Assembly: GCA_020099315.1 (NCBI GenBank)
Contig: CP083650.1
Span: forward strand, 1,488,001 to 1,552,000
Reading direction: 5' to 3'
From: Citrobacter europaeus
Lineage (GTDB): Bacteria > Pseudomonadota > Gammaproteobacteria > Enterobacterales > Enterobacteriaceae
Length of the DNA: 64,000 nt
This document shows, piece by piece, positions 29,780-41,209 of the stretch; position 1 is the stretch's first letter; every line of letters begins with the position of its first letter. Made by a program: the position numbers and the translations under genes. The notes below the pieces were generated by a model. That model had not been told where the DNA came from, made no database searches, and saw only the letters and a list, made by a program, of their open reading frames with translations.

Positions 29780-29803
29780 GATAATGATTTTGATAAGCAT
29801 TAC
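29780..29803. promoter_or_regulatory. Fur box upstream of fiu
   Basis: Consecutive hexamers GATAAT, GATTTT, GATAAG and CATTAC fit the Fur consensus (GATAAT repeats with an inverted ATTATC-type unit). The position upstream of fiu implies repression by Fe-Fur, as known for E. coli fiu. Confidence 0.82.
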
Positions 29804-29925
29804 TAATCAGTGCGACGTTTTAGCATTCATCACTTCAAAAATAAATACATTTGTTTACATTGGATTCAAAATTACTACACGGTGATTACAATTCGCACCG
29901 GGAATGACGTGAATTGCGGACAGCT

Positions 29926-29950
29926 AACTGCATTCGGGATGAATGCAGTT
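29926..29950 (-). terminator. Hairpin downstream of mcbA
   Basis: AACTGCATTC and GAATGCAGTT are a perfect 10-bp inverted repeat with a five-base loop, 18 bases after the mcbA stop. It has no clear T-tract, so it may stabilise the 3' end rather than terminate. Confidence 0.55.
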
Positions 29951-29967
29951 GGGCTAAGGTGAGGGGG

Positions 29968-30228
29968 TTACTTATAGATAGTTGCGGTGCCGTACATCTG
30001 GTTTTTACCGCCCGCAGAATTGACGACAAAGCCTTTGGCGCCTTGCTCTTTCGCTTTCTCAGCCAGCTTGTCTTCGAGATCGCTCAGGTTAGAGGCGCCG
30101 GTAGCGAAAACTGTGCCGGAAGCCTGTAGCTGACCGGTAGCAGGGCTGGTGTAGGGCTGTGCAGCAAAGGACGCAAATGTCATGCCGGTCAGGACGGTAG
30201 CGGCAAGTAATGTGAGGCATTTCTTCAT
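29968..30228 (-). CDS. mcbA: McbA, periplasmic DUF1471 stress protein
   Basis: An 86-residue secreted protein (formerly YbiM): signal peptide of about 22 residues ending FASFAAQP, then one DUF1471 domain with LSDLEDKLAEKAKEQGAKGFVVNSA and the C-terminal MYGTATIYK. In E. coli McbA is induced through the McbR regulator and affects colanic acid overproduction and mucoidy. The start has GAGGATATCACT upstream on the minus strand. It is a diverged paralogue of ybiJ about 4 kb away; the fiu-ybiX block lies between them. Confidence 0.94.
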   Translation of the reverse strand: MKKCLTLLAATVLTGMTFASFAAQPYTSPATGQLQASGTVFATGASNLSDLEDKLAEKAKEQGAKGFVVNSAGGKNQMYGTATIYK

Positions 30229-30438
30229 AGTGATATCCTCTGAAAAACAACAGGTGTGCCTGATAAGTTTAGGTCGTCAGCACAGGACATTTACCGCAAA
30301 AAACTGGTGAAGACCTGTCTGTTTTTTGAACAAATGGCAAGGCATTAAACAGGCGTGAAAAATCAAATTTCCTTGTTGCATGTGTTTACCGCGTGGCGTT
30401 ATGCGGGTATCTTACGCCGCTGTTAAAAGGAGAATGCT

Positions 30439-31365
30439 ATGTCCGCCCAGAAACCGGGATTACACCCACGCAACCGCCACAACGGCCGTTATGATCTTGC
30501 GACTTTATGCCAGGTTACGCCCGAGCTGACGCAATTTCTCACCCTCACGCCCGGCGGCGAGCAGAGTGTTGATTTCGCGAATCCGCAGGCAGTGAAGGCG
30601 CTCAATAAAGCACTGCTGGCGCATTTTTATGCGGTGAAACACTGGGATATTCCAGACGGTTTTCTGTGCCCGCCGGTTCCTGGTCGTGCAGACTATATCC
30701 ACCATTTGGCCGATCTGTTAGGTGAAACCAATGGAACCATTCCGGCAAATGCGAGCGTACTGGACGTGGGAGTAGGGGCCAACTGTATTTATCCGCTGAT
30801 CGGCGTGCATGAATACGGCTGGCGATTCACCGGGAGTGAGACCAGCAACGAAGCGTTTAACAGCGCTCAGGCGATCGTAAATGCCAATCCGGGGTTAACC
30901 CGTGCTATTCGCCTGCGTCGCCAGAAAGATGTTACGGCAATCTTCAACGGTATCATTCACAAAAATGAGCAGTATGAAGCCACATTGTGTAACCCGCCAT
31001 TCCATGATTCTGCGGCCTCAGCCCGCGCCGGAAGCGAGCGCAAGCGCCGTAACCTGGGCCAGGATAAAGATGATGCGCTGAACTTTGGTGGACAGCAGCA
31101 GGAGCTGTGGTGTGAAGGCGGCGAAGTGGCGTTCATCAAAAAAATGATCGCCGAAAGCCAGGCCTTTGGACGTCAGGTGATGTGGTTCACCACGCTGGTT
31201 TCGCGCGGTGAGAATTTGCCGCCGTTGTACCATGCATTAACGGATGCGGGCGCGGTGAAAGTCGTCAAGAAAGAGATGGCCCAGGGGCAAAAGCAGAGCC
31301 GCTTTATTGCCTGGACCTTTATGGATAACGATCAGCGCCGACGTTTTATGGCGCGTAAACGCTAA
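30439..31365 (+). CDS. rlmF: 23S rRNA (adenine1618-N6)-methyltransferase
   Basis: SAM-dependent N6-adenine methyltransferase that modifies A1618 of 23S rRNA (formerly YbiN). The 308 residues carry the SAM-binding motif [14 protein letters not shown] near residue 108 and the catalytic tetrapeptide NPPF near 183 (CNPPFHDS), typical of N6-adenine methyltransferases. AAAAGGAGA precedes the ATG. Its stop codon overlaps the stop of the convergent ybiO by four bases. Confidence 0.96.
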   Translation: MSAQKPGLHPRNRHNGRYDLATLCQVTPELTQFLTLTPGGEQSVDFANPQAVKALNKALLAHFYAVKHWDIPDGFLCPPVPGRADYIHHLADLLGETNGTIPANASVLDVGVGANCIYPLIGVHEYGWRFTGSETSNEAFNSAQAIVNANPGLTRAIRLRRQKDVTAIFNGIIHKNEQYEATLCNPPFHDSAASARAGSERKRRNLGQDKDDALNFGGQQQELWCEGGEVAFIKKMIAESQAFGRQVMWFTTLVSRGENLPPLYHALTDAGAVKVVKKEMAQGQKQSRFIAWTFMDNDQRRRFMARKR

Positions 31366-33599
31366 AGCGTGGGCTCGGTTGGCGGCAGCGGTTCGCTTGC
31401 CGTCGATACAGGGCCATTCACCGGTGCAGGCAAGACCTGATACGTTTGTACCGGGGCGCGTATGTTGGCCAAATCGAAGTATTTCTTCACCTGGCTGTCA
31501 AGGGCAAAACGTACCGTCCACTGCTTCAGCGGTAAAGTAGTAAACGAGACCCTGAGCGTGAAAGCCGTATTGGTTAATCCCACGATCCCGGCAAACGACG
31601 GTTCGCCGATAATAAGCCCGCGGATATCTTCTTTTTCCATCACCGCAGCAACCGCGTCTTTCAACGCCTGATTCGCTTTATCCGCATCCTCATGACGGTC
31701 TACGTCGTAATTGGCGACGACCGATCCAATTCCACGCACAAAGTTGGCGAAGGTCGTTATCGATGACCAGGGAATGATATGGTACGCCCCGGTGTCCTGA
31801 CGCACGCCCACAGAGCGGATGGACATTCGTTCAACCGTACCGGTGAGTGGGCCGATGGTCACCAGGTCGCCGGTGTTCATACCATTTTCGAACTGAATAA
31901 AGATCCCGGTAATAATATCTTTTACCAGCGTTTGCGAGCCGAAAGAGATAGCCAGCCCCAACGCCCCGGCCCCGGCCAGTAAGGGGGCGATATTGACGCC
32001 AATTTCGGACAGCACAATCATGATGGTGATCGTGCTGATTATTACCGCCAGCGCATTGCGAAACAGCGTCAGCAAAGTGCGGGTTCTGGCGCTGGGTAGC
32101 GGGCGGCCATGAATATCGGAAGCCAGACGATTTTCAATCAGGCTGGCAAGGATCGTCCAGCCGATGGCGGAGAAGAATAAAATCAGCGCGATACGGATCA
32201 GAATATCCACCGTTTTTTCTCCTGCGCCGTAATGCAGCCAGTTCCAGAAGTCGAACAGTCCCCAGGCATTCAATAGCAGCATCACCGCAACGCACACCGT
32301 CAGGATCCTGGCCACGCTTAACGCCGTCGACAGCCAGCCATTCAGTCGTTTTTGTAATTCCGGATAGCTGCGCTGGGTGTGTGGCGAAAGGGTAATAGTC
32401 TTGGCTATCCAGCGGGAAAACATGCCGGACACAAAGGCAGCAATCCCGATAATCACGAGGCTGCGCAGCGTAGCGCCCATCATGAATTTCAGGCTGTTGC
32501 CAGGATCAAATAGCGAGAAGAAAAACAGCACAATGAAGTAGGCGCTGGCCAGCCAATGCCACACCAGCGCAAAAGCGCGGATAAACAGGCTGAAGAAAGC
32601 TAACGATCTTTCCGCCAGATTCTGTAAATGCTGTGTTATCTCTTTCTTGTTTCTGAAAATCAGGTACAGCGCCCATAGCGTAATACACAGCATGATGATG
32701 ACGTTTGCCATCGCGCCGACCTGCACGTTGACCTGATTGGAGATAATGGGAACGGCAACGATCAGTCCGTAACCAATCAGACTGCTCAACGAACTCAAAC
32801 GGCGATTCCAGTAGCGAGCACCAGCATCCTGAATGTTAAACGGGCGCAGTTCAGCCACCGTTGGGCAAAATATCAGACGTAGAATGGCTTTGAAGAATTC
32901 AATCAGGGCAAAGGCATTGAGAAACAGGCTTTGCTGAAAGGCGATCGTGCGACTGCCGGCGTTCATTCGGTCGCTCAGTATTTGCCCGACAAACAATGTC
33001 AGCGCCAGCAGAAGCAAATCGATAATGAATGCGCCGATTATCATCGCCGGAAGCTGGAGCCAGTTGCTGCGTTCACGGTTTTTCCGTCGTGCCCATTGCC
33101 CCATTTTGCGATACAGCGGAAGCGCGCACAGGCGAATCAACCAGAAAAAACCGAACACTGACGCCGCCAGCATTAAAAAATGGGTCAGGGCATTGGTGAA
33201 AGTTTGTGGGTTAAAACTCTTATGCGGTGCGTCGGTAATATTACGGTAAAGTTGGGCAAAGCGGCTGGAGAGCGCCTCACCGTAGTGCCGTGTGACATCC
33301 GTGACGTTTTCCAGCACCGTTTTTTCTTCTGTTAATGTGGGTGGAACAATGGTTGGCACAGGCTCGGCAGGGGGCGCTGTCGCCACTTTGCGTAACTGAT
33401 CGATCAGTTCCTGACGTGAGGCGTCATTTTCCAGCACATCCGCCAGTGCGCCGTAGGCCGCTTTCTTCTGTTCAACATCCGGCTCTTTCGTTGGCGCGGC
33501 TTGTGCGTTGGTTGACGTTGGCGAGGTGACGCCAGGTATCGTCACCGCCTGAGCCGGAATACTAAGCAGACAAACAAAGATGAACAGGATCCAGCGCAT
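31362..33599 (-). CDS. ybiO: YbiO, MscS-family moderate-conductance mechanosensitive channel
   Basis: Large mechanosensitive channel subunit that opens under hypo-osmotic stress (MscM-type activity). It has 745 residues: a signal peptide (first 19 residues ending PAQA), a periplasmic domain to about 135, then about ten or eleven membrane helices and the MscS pore and vestibule region. The pore helix region reads [40 protein letters not shown], ending near residue 540, followed by [16 protein letters not shown] in the beta domain. The ATG at 33599 has GGAGGA five bases upstream and is preferred over one four codons earlier. Confidence 0.94.
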   Translation of the reverse strand: MRWILFIFVCLLSIPAQAVTIPGVTSPTSTNAQAAPTKEPDVEQKKAAYGALADVLENDASRQELIDQLRKVATAPPAEPVPTIVPPTLTEEKTVLENVTDVTRHYGEALSSRFAQLYRNITDAPHKSFNPQTFTNALTHFLMLAASVFGFFWLIRLCALPLYRKMGQWARRKNRERSNWLQLPAMIIGAFIIDLLLLALTLFVGQILSDRMNAGSRTIAFQQSLFLNAFALIEFFKAILRLIFCPTVAELRPFNIQDAGARYWNRRLSSLSSLIGYGLIVAVPIISNQVNVQVGAMANVIIMLCITLWALYLIFRNKKEITQHLQNLAERSLAFFSLFIRAFALVWHWLASAYFIVLFFFSLFDPGNSLKFMMGATLRSLVIIGIAAFVSGMFSRWIAKTITLSPHTQRSYPELQKRLNGWLSTALSVARILTVCVAVMLLLNAWGLFDFWNWLHYGAGEKTVDILIRIALILFFSAIGWTILASLIENRLASDIHGRPLPSARTRTLLTLFRNALAVIISTITIMIVLSEIGVNIAPLLAGAGALGLAISFGSQTLVKDIITGIFIQFENGMNTGDLVTIGPLTGTVERMSIRSVGVRQDTGAYHIIPWSSITTFANFVRGIGSVVANYDVDRHEDADKANQALKDAVAAVMEKEDIRGLIIGEPSFAGIVGLTNTAFTLRVSFTTLPLKQWTVRFALDSQVKKYFDLANIRAPVQTYQVLPAPVNGPVSTASEPLPPTEPTL

Positions 33600-33682
33600 G
33601 ACTCCTCCCATGAGAAAATAAATTCAAAAGGATAAGTATAGATGTCAGGGCGGGGGAGAAATGAAATGAGAGGATTCTGGTG

Positions 33683-33709
33683 AAAAACCTCCCTTCGGGC
33701 GAAGGGAGG
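33683..33709 (-). terminator. Terminator of the glnHPQ operon
   Basis: CCTCCCTTCG and CGAAGGGAGG form a perfect 10-bp stem. On the minus strand it ends GGTTTTTC, giving a standard rho-independent terminator nine bases after the glnQ stop. Confidence 0.92.
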
Positions 33710-33717
33710 CTGAACTA

Positions 33718-34440
33718 TCAGGAAACGTGCTGCAAAAATTCCTGTAAGCGTTGGCTGGGCGGATTTTCAATCAGGGCCTGCGGATTACCGTCTTCGGCAA
33801 TACGTCCCTTATCAATGAAAATCAGGCGTGAAGCCACTTTTTCGGCAAAGCCGATTTCGTGGGTTACAATCACCATGGTCATCCCTTCTTCCGCCAGATC
33901 CTGCATAACTTTCAGAACTTCATGACGCAGTTCCGGGTCCAGCGCTGAGGTTGGCTCATCAAACAGCATCATTTTCGGCTTCACCGCCAACGCACGGGCG
34001 ATAGCCACACGCTGTTGTTGACCACCGGACAGTTCAGAAGGGTAGTGATGCGCACGCTCAGCCAGACCCACTTTCGCCAGCAGCTCTTTAGCCAGTTTCT
34101 CAGCCTGCTCTTTATTCGCCCCGCGTACGCGCTGCGGTCCGAACATGACGTTTTCCAGCGCCGTCAGATGCGGGAACAGATAGAACTGCTGAAACACCAT
34201 CCCAGCTTCCTGGCGGATTAACCGCTCGTCTACCTTCGGATCGTTTACTTTCAGACCATCGACGATCAAATCGCCGGAGGTGATTTCTTCCAGTTTGTTA
34301 ATACAGCGCAGCAGGGTAGATTTACCGGACCCGGACGGACCGATAATCACCACCACTTCGCCCTGCTGAATGTTCAGGTCAATATTGTGCAGCACCTGAG
34401 TTGGACCAAAGTGCTTAGAAACGTTTTTAAATTCAATCAC
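33718..34440 (-). CDS. glnQ: Glutamine ABC transporter ATP-binding protein
   Basis: ATPase of the high-affinity glutamine importer. The 240 residues have Walker [10 protein letters not shown] at about 34, the Q-loop at FQQFYLFPH, signature LSGGQQQR near 134, Walker [15 protein letters not shown] and the switch histidine in VTHEIGF. Its ATG overlaps the glnP stop by four bases, so the two subunits are translationally coupled. Confidence 0.97.
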   Translation of the reverse strand: MIEFKNVSKHFGPTQVLHNIDLNIQQGEVVVIIGPSGSGKSTLLRCINKLEEITSGDLIVDGLKVNDPKVDERLIRQEAGMVFQQFYLFPHLTALENVMFGPQRVRGANKEQAEKLAKELLAKVGLAERAHHYPSELSGGQQQRVAIARALAVKPKMMLFDEPTSALDPELRHEVLKVMQDLAEEGMTMVIVTHEIGFAEKVASRLIFIDKGRIAEDGNPQALIENPPSQRLQEFLQHVS

Positions 34441-35096
34441 AGGATTTTCATCCTTCTTTCCAGACGACGCAGAATGAAGCTCAGCACCAGCGTAATGATC
34501 AGATAGAACACCGCAACGGCGCTCCAGATTTCCAGTGCGCGGAAGTTACCGGCAATGATTTCCTGGCCCTGACGGGTCAGTTCAGCGACGCCAATGACAA
34601 TAAACAGCGAGGTATCTTTTATGCTGATTATCCACTGGTTACCCAGCGGCGGCAGCATACGACGCAGTGCGAGAGGCAAAATTACGTGGCGGATAGTCTC
34701 TGTGCGTGAAAGTCCAAGCGCCAGTCCGGCTTCGCTGAATCCTTTATGGATTGAGAGCACCGCACCGCGGGTGATTTCCGCAATATAGGCCCCGGAGTTG
34801 ATCATGATGGTGACAACGGCGGCGCTAAAGGGATCAATGCGTAAATCGTTAAATGCCATTGGCAGGGCGAAGTAAATAAACATCACCTGCACAACGATTG
34901 GCGTACCGCGAATGACTTCGATAAACACCAGCGCTACGTGGTTGGCTATCCAACCGCCGAAAGTACGTGCAAACCCCGCTGCAAGCCCGATTACCAGACC
35001 GCCAGCCAGACCGAGGACCGAAATCCACAGGGTCATTTTGGCGCCTTCAATCAAAAGCGGGATGGCGGGCCAGATGGCACTCCAGTCAAACTGCAT
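34437..35096 (-). CDS. glnP: Glutamine ABC transporter permease
   Basis: Inner-membrane subunit of the glutamine importer, 219 residues with five membrane helices. The cytoplasmic EAA loop, which docks to GlnQ, is present ([23 protein letters not shown]). One permease gene serves the homodimer. It is separated from glnH by a 139-base gap that contains a REP-type hairpin, which may protect the glnH message and let more binding protein than permease be made. Confidence 0.97.
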   Translation of the reverse strand: MQFDWSAIWPAIPLLIEGAKMTLWISVLGLAGGLVIGLAAGFARTFGGWIANHVALVFIEVIRGTPIVVQVMFIYFALPMAFNDLRIDPFSAAVVTIMINSGAYIAEITRGAVLSIHKGFSEAGLALGLSRTETIRHVILPLALRRMLPPLGNQWIISIKDTSLFIVIGVAELTRQGQEIIAGNFRALEIWSAVAVFYLIITLVLSFILRRLERRMKIL

Positions 35097-35162
35097 ATGT
35101 CGTTCCTGTTACCGTGGTGTAAATATTCAAATGCCTGTTTTACCGGATTCACTGTGTGGTTA

Positions 35163-35224
35163 TTCGGCCTACAGGTCTCAAAAATCCCGGCGTAAGCCCG
35201 GTAAGCATCGCGCTACCGGGCAAC
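35163..35224. repeat. REP-type repeat between glnH and glnP
   Basis: Contains ATTCGGCCTACAGG and the palindromic pair CCCGGCGTAAGCCCGGTAAG...GCGCTACCGGGC. It lies inside the operon, between glnH and glnP, where REP hairpins commonly slow 3' decay of the upstream gene. Confidence 0.78.
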
Positions 35225-35235
35225 GCTGTCGGTTA

Positions 35236-36069
<834 letters not shown>

Positions 36070-36125
36070 TTAACAAGAAGGTGTCTTGTTTCTCTGCACA
36101 ATAAGTAGGGCAAAGCGGGCGATCT

Positions 36126-36153
36126 GCACTATTTTGGGGCACTCATTTGGTGC
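36126..36153. promoter_or_regulatory. Two tandem NtrC binding sites upstream of glnH
   Basis: GCACTATTTTGGGGC (36126-36140) and GCACTCATTTGGTGC (36139-36153) follow the NtrC consensus GCAC-N5-TGGTGC, the second perfectly. They overlap by two bases, so their centres are 13 bp apart, and they lie roughly 75-115 bp upstream of the sigma-54 promoter, the enhancer arrangement known for glnHPQ. Confidence 0.88.
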
Positions 36154-36298
36154 GCGCCTGACACGGTGCAAACGGTATGACTATTTAGCGTAAAAATTGT
36201 TGATAAAACAATCTTTCGTTAACGATTGTGTGAGGTGATTATTACAATTAATTTACTTTGGGGTGACGAATGATCAATGTTATGCACCATAGAAGTGC

Positions 36299-36322
36299 AA
36301 AACCCCCGCCAGGGCGAGGGTT
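36299..36322 (-). terminator. Terminator of dps
   Basis: On the minus strand AACCCTCGCC pairs with GGCGGGGGTT (one T-G pair) around a two-base loop and is followed by TT. It begins 26 bases after the dps stop. Confidence 0.82.
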
Positions 36323-36347
36323 ATATAGGTAATTCTTATGTCTGCTG

Positions 36348-37154
<807 letters not shown>

Positions 37155-38042
37155 TTAATTCACGTCAACTTGCTTAATTTGCGGTTCTTTGCGAATAGTG
37201 AGCGTAGACCCCATTGATGCGACGATAATGGCGCCCAAAGCGAGCGTCTGGATAAGCGTCAGCGTTTCACCGAGGAAGATCATTCCGGAAACCGCTGCCA
37301 GTGCGGGCTCCATGCTCATCAGCGTCCCAAAAGTACGGGTTGGCAGCCGCGTCAATGCAATCATCTCCAGCGAGTAGGGAAGCGCAGTGGAGAGGACCGC
37401 AATGGCGAGGCCTAACGGCAGAATGGACCAGTGCCACAGGGCATCTCCAGCCTGGATCGCGCCGATGGGGACAAAAACCAGCGCCGCAATTAATGACCCA
37501 ACCGCAACGGTCGCCGGACCATGTTCCGCGCCTGCACGCTGCCCGGTAAGAATATAGATTGCCCAACAGGCGCCAGCCCCCAGCGCCAGCGCGGCGCCGG
37601 TTAAATCCACGTGAGAAACGTCCTGACCTAACGGCAGCAGGAACCACAGCCCGAGAACAGCCAGTGCAACCCAGATGAAATCCACCGGACGCCGGGATGA
37701 AAACAGCGCTACCGCGAGCGGACCGGTAAACTCCAGCGCCACGGCAATTCCCAATGGCACGGTCTGGATTGACAGGTAGAAGAGATAGTTCATCCCGCCC
37801 AGAGACAGGCCATAAAACAGCAGGGGCAGGCGCTGTTCTTTGGCGAATCGCAAACGCCAGGGTTTAAAGAAGGCGATAAGGATGAGGGTGCCCAACGCAA
37901 GGCGCAACGCGGTAACGCCCGGCGCGCCAACGAGCGGGAACAGCGATTTCGCCAGAGATGCTCCGCTTTGAATGGATGACATAGCAATGAGCAAAACCAA
38001 AATAGGCAACCAGACTGGCGCTTTACGTGACGACCCCGGCAT
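37155..38042 (-). CDS. rhtA: RhtA, threonine/homoserine exporter
   Basis: Inner-membrane efflux protein of the drug/metabolite transporter superfamily that exports threonine, homoserine and related amino acids (formerly YbiF). The 295 residues form ten hydrophobic helices arranged as two EamA repeats (about 15-140 and 150-280). The conserved LGGMNYLFYLSIQTVPLGIAVALEFTGPL and STALPYSLEMIALTRLPTRTFG stretches are present. The ATG at 38042 gives the E. coli length and has AGGAGAAAGG upstream. Confidence 0.95.
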   Translation of the reverse strand: MPGSSRKAPVWLPILVLLIAMSSIQSGASLAKSLFPLVGAPGVTALRLALGTLILIAFFKPWRLRFAKEQRLPLLFYGLSLGGMNYLFYLSIQTVPLGIAVALEFTGPLAVALFSSRRPVDFIWVALAVLGLWFLLPLGQDVSHVDLTGAALALGAGACWAIYILTGQRAGAEHGPATVAVGSLIAALVFVPIGAIQAGDALWHWSILPLGLAIAVLSTALPYSLEMIALTRLPTRTFGTLMSMEPALAAVSGMIFLGETLTLIQTLALGAIIVASMGSTLTIRKEPQIKQVDVN

Positions 38043-38452
38043 CCTTTCTCCTGTCAATGATGATTACACGCCTTCATCTGCGCGACGTTGCAGTTTTGCT
38101 ACGACACGGATGACTTTATGTATAGAAAAGTAAAACAGCGAGTGTAATGGAAATACGCATCGCTGGTTGACTATTCGTTGAAAAAAAAAGTGCTCAGTTC
38201 CGTACAATGGCATGAAAATGATGGATTAATAATCTGTGTGATTAGGATTAATCTGGATGAATGTGCCATATTGTGCGCGCAATAATGGCATTTTACGTTA
38301 GAAAAGTGATGTTAATTGAAAGAGATAGCGGGTTTCTGAAATGTTCTGTTACATGAAAGACCCCGTTAGACATCGCGAATCGCAAAGAGTTTCCCATCAA
38401 TTTTTGGTATATTTAAAACTTAAGATTTACTTGAAGCACATTTGAGGTGGTT
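38043..38452. other. Divergent promoter region between rhtA and ompX
   Basis: About 410 bases with promoters for both genes and the ompX 5' leader. A likely ompX -10 is TATATT near 38409. The bases before the ompX start (TTTGAGGTGGTTATG) supply the ribosome site. In E. coli the ompX leader is the target of the small RNAs CyaR and MicA. I see no convincing small ORF here. Confidence 0.6.
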
Positions 38453-38968
38453 ATGAAAAAAATTGCATGTCTTTCAGCACTGGCCGCTGTTCTGGCTTTC
38501 TCCGCAGGTACTGCAGTAGCTGCTACTTCTACCGTTACCGGTGGTTACGCTCAGAGCGATGCTCAGGGCGCAGCGAACAAAATGAACGGTTTCAACCTGA
38601 AGTATCGCTACGAGCAGGACAACAACCCGCTGGGTGTTATCGGTTCCTTCACTTACACTGAAAAAGATCGTACCGATGCTTCTGGCGACTACAACAAAAC
38701 CCAGTACTACGGCATCACTGCTGGTCCGGCTTACCGTCTGAACGACTGGGCAAGCATCTACGGTGTAGTGGGTGTTGGTTACGGTAAATTCCAGAACGCA
38801 GCATCCCCGGCTGACAACCACACCACCAGCGACTACGGTTTCTCTTACGGTGCTGGTCTGCAGTTCAACCCGATCGAAAACGTTGCTCTGGACTTCTCCT
38901 ACGAGCAGAGCCGTATTCGTAGCGTTGACGTTGGCACCTGGATCGCTGGCGTGGGTTACCGCTTCTAA
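38453..38968 (+). CDS. ompX: Outer membrane protein X
   Basis: Eight-stranded beta-barrel outer-membrane protein of the OmpX/Ail family, involved in adhesion, complement interaction and envelope stress. It has 171 residues: a 23-residue signal peptide ending GTAVA, then alternating amphipathic strands (STVTGGYAQS, FNLKYRYEQD, GVIGSFTYTEKD and so on) and the barrel-terminal aromatic residue (VGYRF). The start at 38453 follows the GGTGG site; an in-frame GTG two codons earlier was not used. Codon use is strongly biased to common codons, as in highly expressed genes. Confidence 0.97.
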   Translation: MKKIACLSALAAVLAFSAGTAVAATSTVTGGYAQSDAQGAANKMNGFNLKYRYEQDNNPLGVIGSFTYTEKDRTDASGDYNKTQYYGITAGPAYRLNDWASIYGVVGVGYGKFQNAASPADNHTTSDYGFSYGAGLQFNPIENVALDFSYEQSRIRSVDVGTWIAGVGYRF

Positions 38969-38984
38969 TCACTCCGGTGATATG

Positions 38985-39015
38985 AAAAATCCGCCTTTTA
39001 GGGCGGATTTTTTTT
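38985..39015. terminator. Bidirectional terminator between ompX and opgE
   Basis: AATCCGCC, six-base loop, GGCGGATT, followed on the plus strand by a run of T residues and on the minus strand by TTTTC. It serves ompX and the convergent opgE. Confidence 0.93.
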
Positions 39016-39031
39016 GCGTGTAATTTAGAGA

Positions 39032-40618
39032 TTAACGAGATTTGGTCTCAAAGATATCGGTACCAAGATGGTTGTAATCCACCTTCTGCAGTTTGAAGTT
39101 GGTGATGTACACCGGGCCGGCCTTTTTCTCTGAAATAAAGCGGTAGCTGTTGGTAATTTCCTTTGCGCTTATCCCTGTCCACTGTGAGAAAAAACTGAGG
39201 AAATCATTCGCAGAGCGACGGGCTTTAATCACCCGATGCGCTTTATCATCGCTCGACAGCACCATGAAAGGCACCTGGAAATTCTGCTGGAACTGATCGT
39301 CATGCGCCAGGTACTGCACCTCTTTTCCTCGCTCTTTAAACGCGAGGCCATGATCGGAAAAATAGACCATCGAGAAGCTGGTACCGCTGTTACGTAGCTG
39401 ATCGTATAGCTGACGCAGCAGGTCATCCGTCTGCGTCATAGTGTACAGGTAGCAGGATGTCTCTTTTGACTGGACGAAGGTCTCGTATTTACCCTGCGTA
39501 CGGTCGCAGGCCTGTGGATGTGAGCCCATTAAATGCAGCACGATGAGCTGTGGCTGGGTTCGCTCGGTTGCCAGCACCTGGGCGGTCATCTTCAACAGCG
39601 CTTCGTCACGGGTGTTTTTATCCGCTTCGAAATCACCGCTTTTGAGAAACTGAACTTCATCAGCGCGTTTCGCGATGCTGGCGATGGCCGTATCGTATTC
39701 ACCAATCTGTCCCTGATTGGAAAACCACCACGTCTGGAATCCCGCTCGGTTGGCCAGGGTGACAAAGTTATCCTGGAACTGGGGCTTATTGTCGACCACC
39801 CGATTCAGCGTCAGGCCGAGTGATTTTTGCGTCGAACCGCTTGCCGCAATGTAATCCGCGAAGATGTAGCCGTTAACGGAGCTGGCAAACGGGGTGTTAT
39901 CCCAGTGGCCGCCAAACGCGCCTAACGCATCGCGGCGGGCGCTTTCGCCGATCACCACGACGTAGGTGTGATACTTCGGCTTGACGGCGGTTACCGTCCA
40001 GCTGTCTTTTACGCTCGACAGTTTCGCCATACGCTCTTGTTCATCGAGCACTTCGTTGTTATTGACGATAACGTCCTTGGCAAAGCGGAAAACCGGATAG
40101 CCAGTATCTTTCAGCTTGAACACGCCGCCCCAGGCCAGGTTTTGCATCGGGGTAACAAAGAATGCGACAACGCTGAACAGCAAACAAACGCTGTCGAACT
40201 TGTTCCAGCCACGCTGCTGTACATCTTTTTTACGGCGTACGGCGATAACGCCGAGGGCGAAAATAAATACCCCAACCAGATAACTGTACCAGGGGAAGAT
40301 GGTCAGGATTTCAGTAGACTCTTCCATATTGGTTGAGTGCAGCGCCAGCAAAGTATTGAAGTTCGGCGCACCATAAGCCTGGCCGAACGGAAAGTACATT
40401 GCCGCAATGAGTGAGCAAATGCCAATCAGTGCTTTCTGCACGCGCGGCGCGCTACGCCACAGCAGCATCAATATACAGGTGAAAGCAACGCTATAGAGCA
40501 GGCTAAGCGGATAGCCCAGCGCAAGGTTGATCAGCAGAGACTGTAAGAAATAGAGGCCAGTCCACGGACTAATTGCCCGGCTACGAGCAATGATTGAATC
40601 TTTGAGGGTTAAATTCAT
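39032..40618 (-). CDS. opgE: OpgE, osmoregulated periplasmic glucan phosphoethanolamine transferase
   Basis: Inner-membrane enzyme (formerly YbiP) that adds phosphoethanolamine to periplasmic glucans. It has 528 residues: about five N-terminal membrane helices (to about residue 165), then a periplasmic alkaline-phosphatase-fold domain. Metal and nucleophile motifs of the EptA/MCR superfamily are visible: VVIGESARRDALG near 222, the nucleophile threonine in ASGSTQKSLGLTLNR near 263, HLMGSHP near 362 and FSDHGLAFKERG near 424. It reads toward ompX and shares the terminator. Confidence 0.94.
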   Translation of the reverse strand: MNLTLKDSIIARSRAISPWTGLYFLQSLLINLALGYPLSLLYSVAFTCILMLLWRSAPRVQKALIGICSLIAAMYFPFGQAYGAPNFNTLLALHSTNMEESTEILTIFPWYSYLVGVFIFALGVIAVRRKKDVQQRGWNKFDSVCLLFSVVAFFVTPMQNLAWGGVFKLKDTGYPVFRFAKDVIVNNNEVLDEQERMAKLSSVKDSWTVTAVKPKYHTYVVVIGESARRDALGAFGGHWDNTPFASSVNGYIFADYIAASGSTQKSLGLTLNRVVDNKPQFQDNFVTLANRAGFQTWWFSNQGQIGEYDTAIASIAKRADEVQFLKSGDFEADKNTRDEALLKMTAQVLATERTQPQLIVLHLMGSHPQACDRTQGKYETFVQSKETSCYLYTMTQTDDLLRQLYDQLRNSGTSFSMVYFSDHGLAFKERGKEVQYLAHDDQFQQNFQVPFMVLSSDDKAHRVIKARRSANDFLSFFSQWTGISAKEITNSYRFISEKKAGPVYITNFKLQKVDYNHLGTDIFETKSR

Positions 40619-40894
40619 ATGCCACTGTTACAAAAACGCCATGTGCTTACCCTGGCGCTAAGGGTCATTGCCTGCCTGAGAGAGCGAGAAGAGGGATAGG
40701 GTCCGCATCCGCGAGCCGCAATATACGCAGGGCTGCGAAAAGATAGAGTGTGCGCAGGAGAAGGTCAACTACTACAAAGAAATTGTTTTGCGAGGGACGT
40801 GGCAAAACTGACAAAAAGAAGGGTTATTGGCAGGAAAACGATCGCCGTATGCGAGTTACGGCAGGAAAAAGAAGCGGCGTACCGCGACGCCGCA

Positions 40895-41023
40895 TTATTT
40901 TTCTGAAGGTTTATCCTGCTCTGGTTTGCTGTTAATCATGTCGCACAGCATAGAGATAAGCATTAACCGTACTTTAAAGGGAGAGTGGCTAAACACGCGT
41001 ATACACCTCTTAAATTCATTCAT
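40895..41023 (-). CDS. mntS: MntS, 42-residue manganese-regulated small protein
   Basis: A small protein too short for usual ORF cutoffs. Translating the minus strand from the ATG at 41023 gives 42 residues beginning MNEFKRCIRVFSHSPFK and ending QDKPSEK, nearly the E. coli MntS sequence (formerly the rybA RNA). A strong ribosome site AGGAGG lies upstream on the minus strand. MntS raises intracellular manganese availability, probably by inhibiting the exporter MntP, and is repressed by Mn-MntR. Two MntR-like palindromes lie 60-100 bases upstream, and mntR itself is divergent. Confidence 0.93.
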   Translation of the reverse strand: MNEFKRCIRVFSHSPFKVRLMLISMLCDMINSKPEQDKPSEK

Positions 41024-41082
41024 ATAAACCTCCTGACTTCACGATCCCATCAGTCCTTGAGGGATGTCTTTATTATATACAG

Positions 41083-41100
41083 ATATAGCACAGGCTATAT
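41083..41100. promoter_or_regulatory. MntR box
   Basis: ATATAGC-ACAG-GCTATAT, a perfect 7-bp inverted repeat with a four-base spacer, close to the E. coli MntR consensus AACATAGCAAAGGCTATGTT. It lies between mntS and mntR. Confidence 0.85.
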
Positions 41101-41101
41101 T

Positions 41102-41119
41102 ATATAGCTATTGCTAAAA
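41102..41119. promoter_or_regulatory. Second, weaker MntR-like box
   Basis: ATATAGC-TATT-GCTAAAA repeats the layout of the box just before it, with five of seven arm positions paired. The two are centred 19 bp apart. Whether it binds MntR is uncertain. Confidence 0.45.
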
Positions 41120-41209
41120 CGTTAATTTTTTGTGCCCACGCAACTCTGGTTTACAATGAGCGCTCTCTAATCAGATGCCGTTAACGCGTCACAGGAACGA
41201 GGAAGCATA

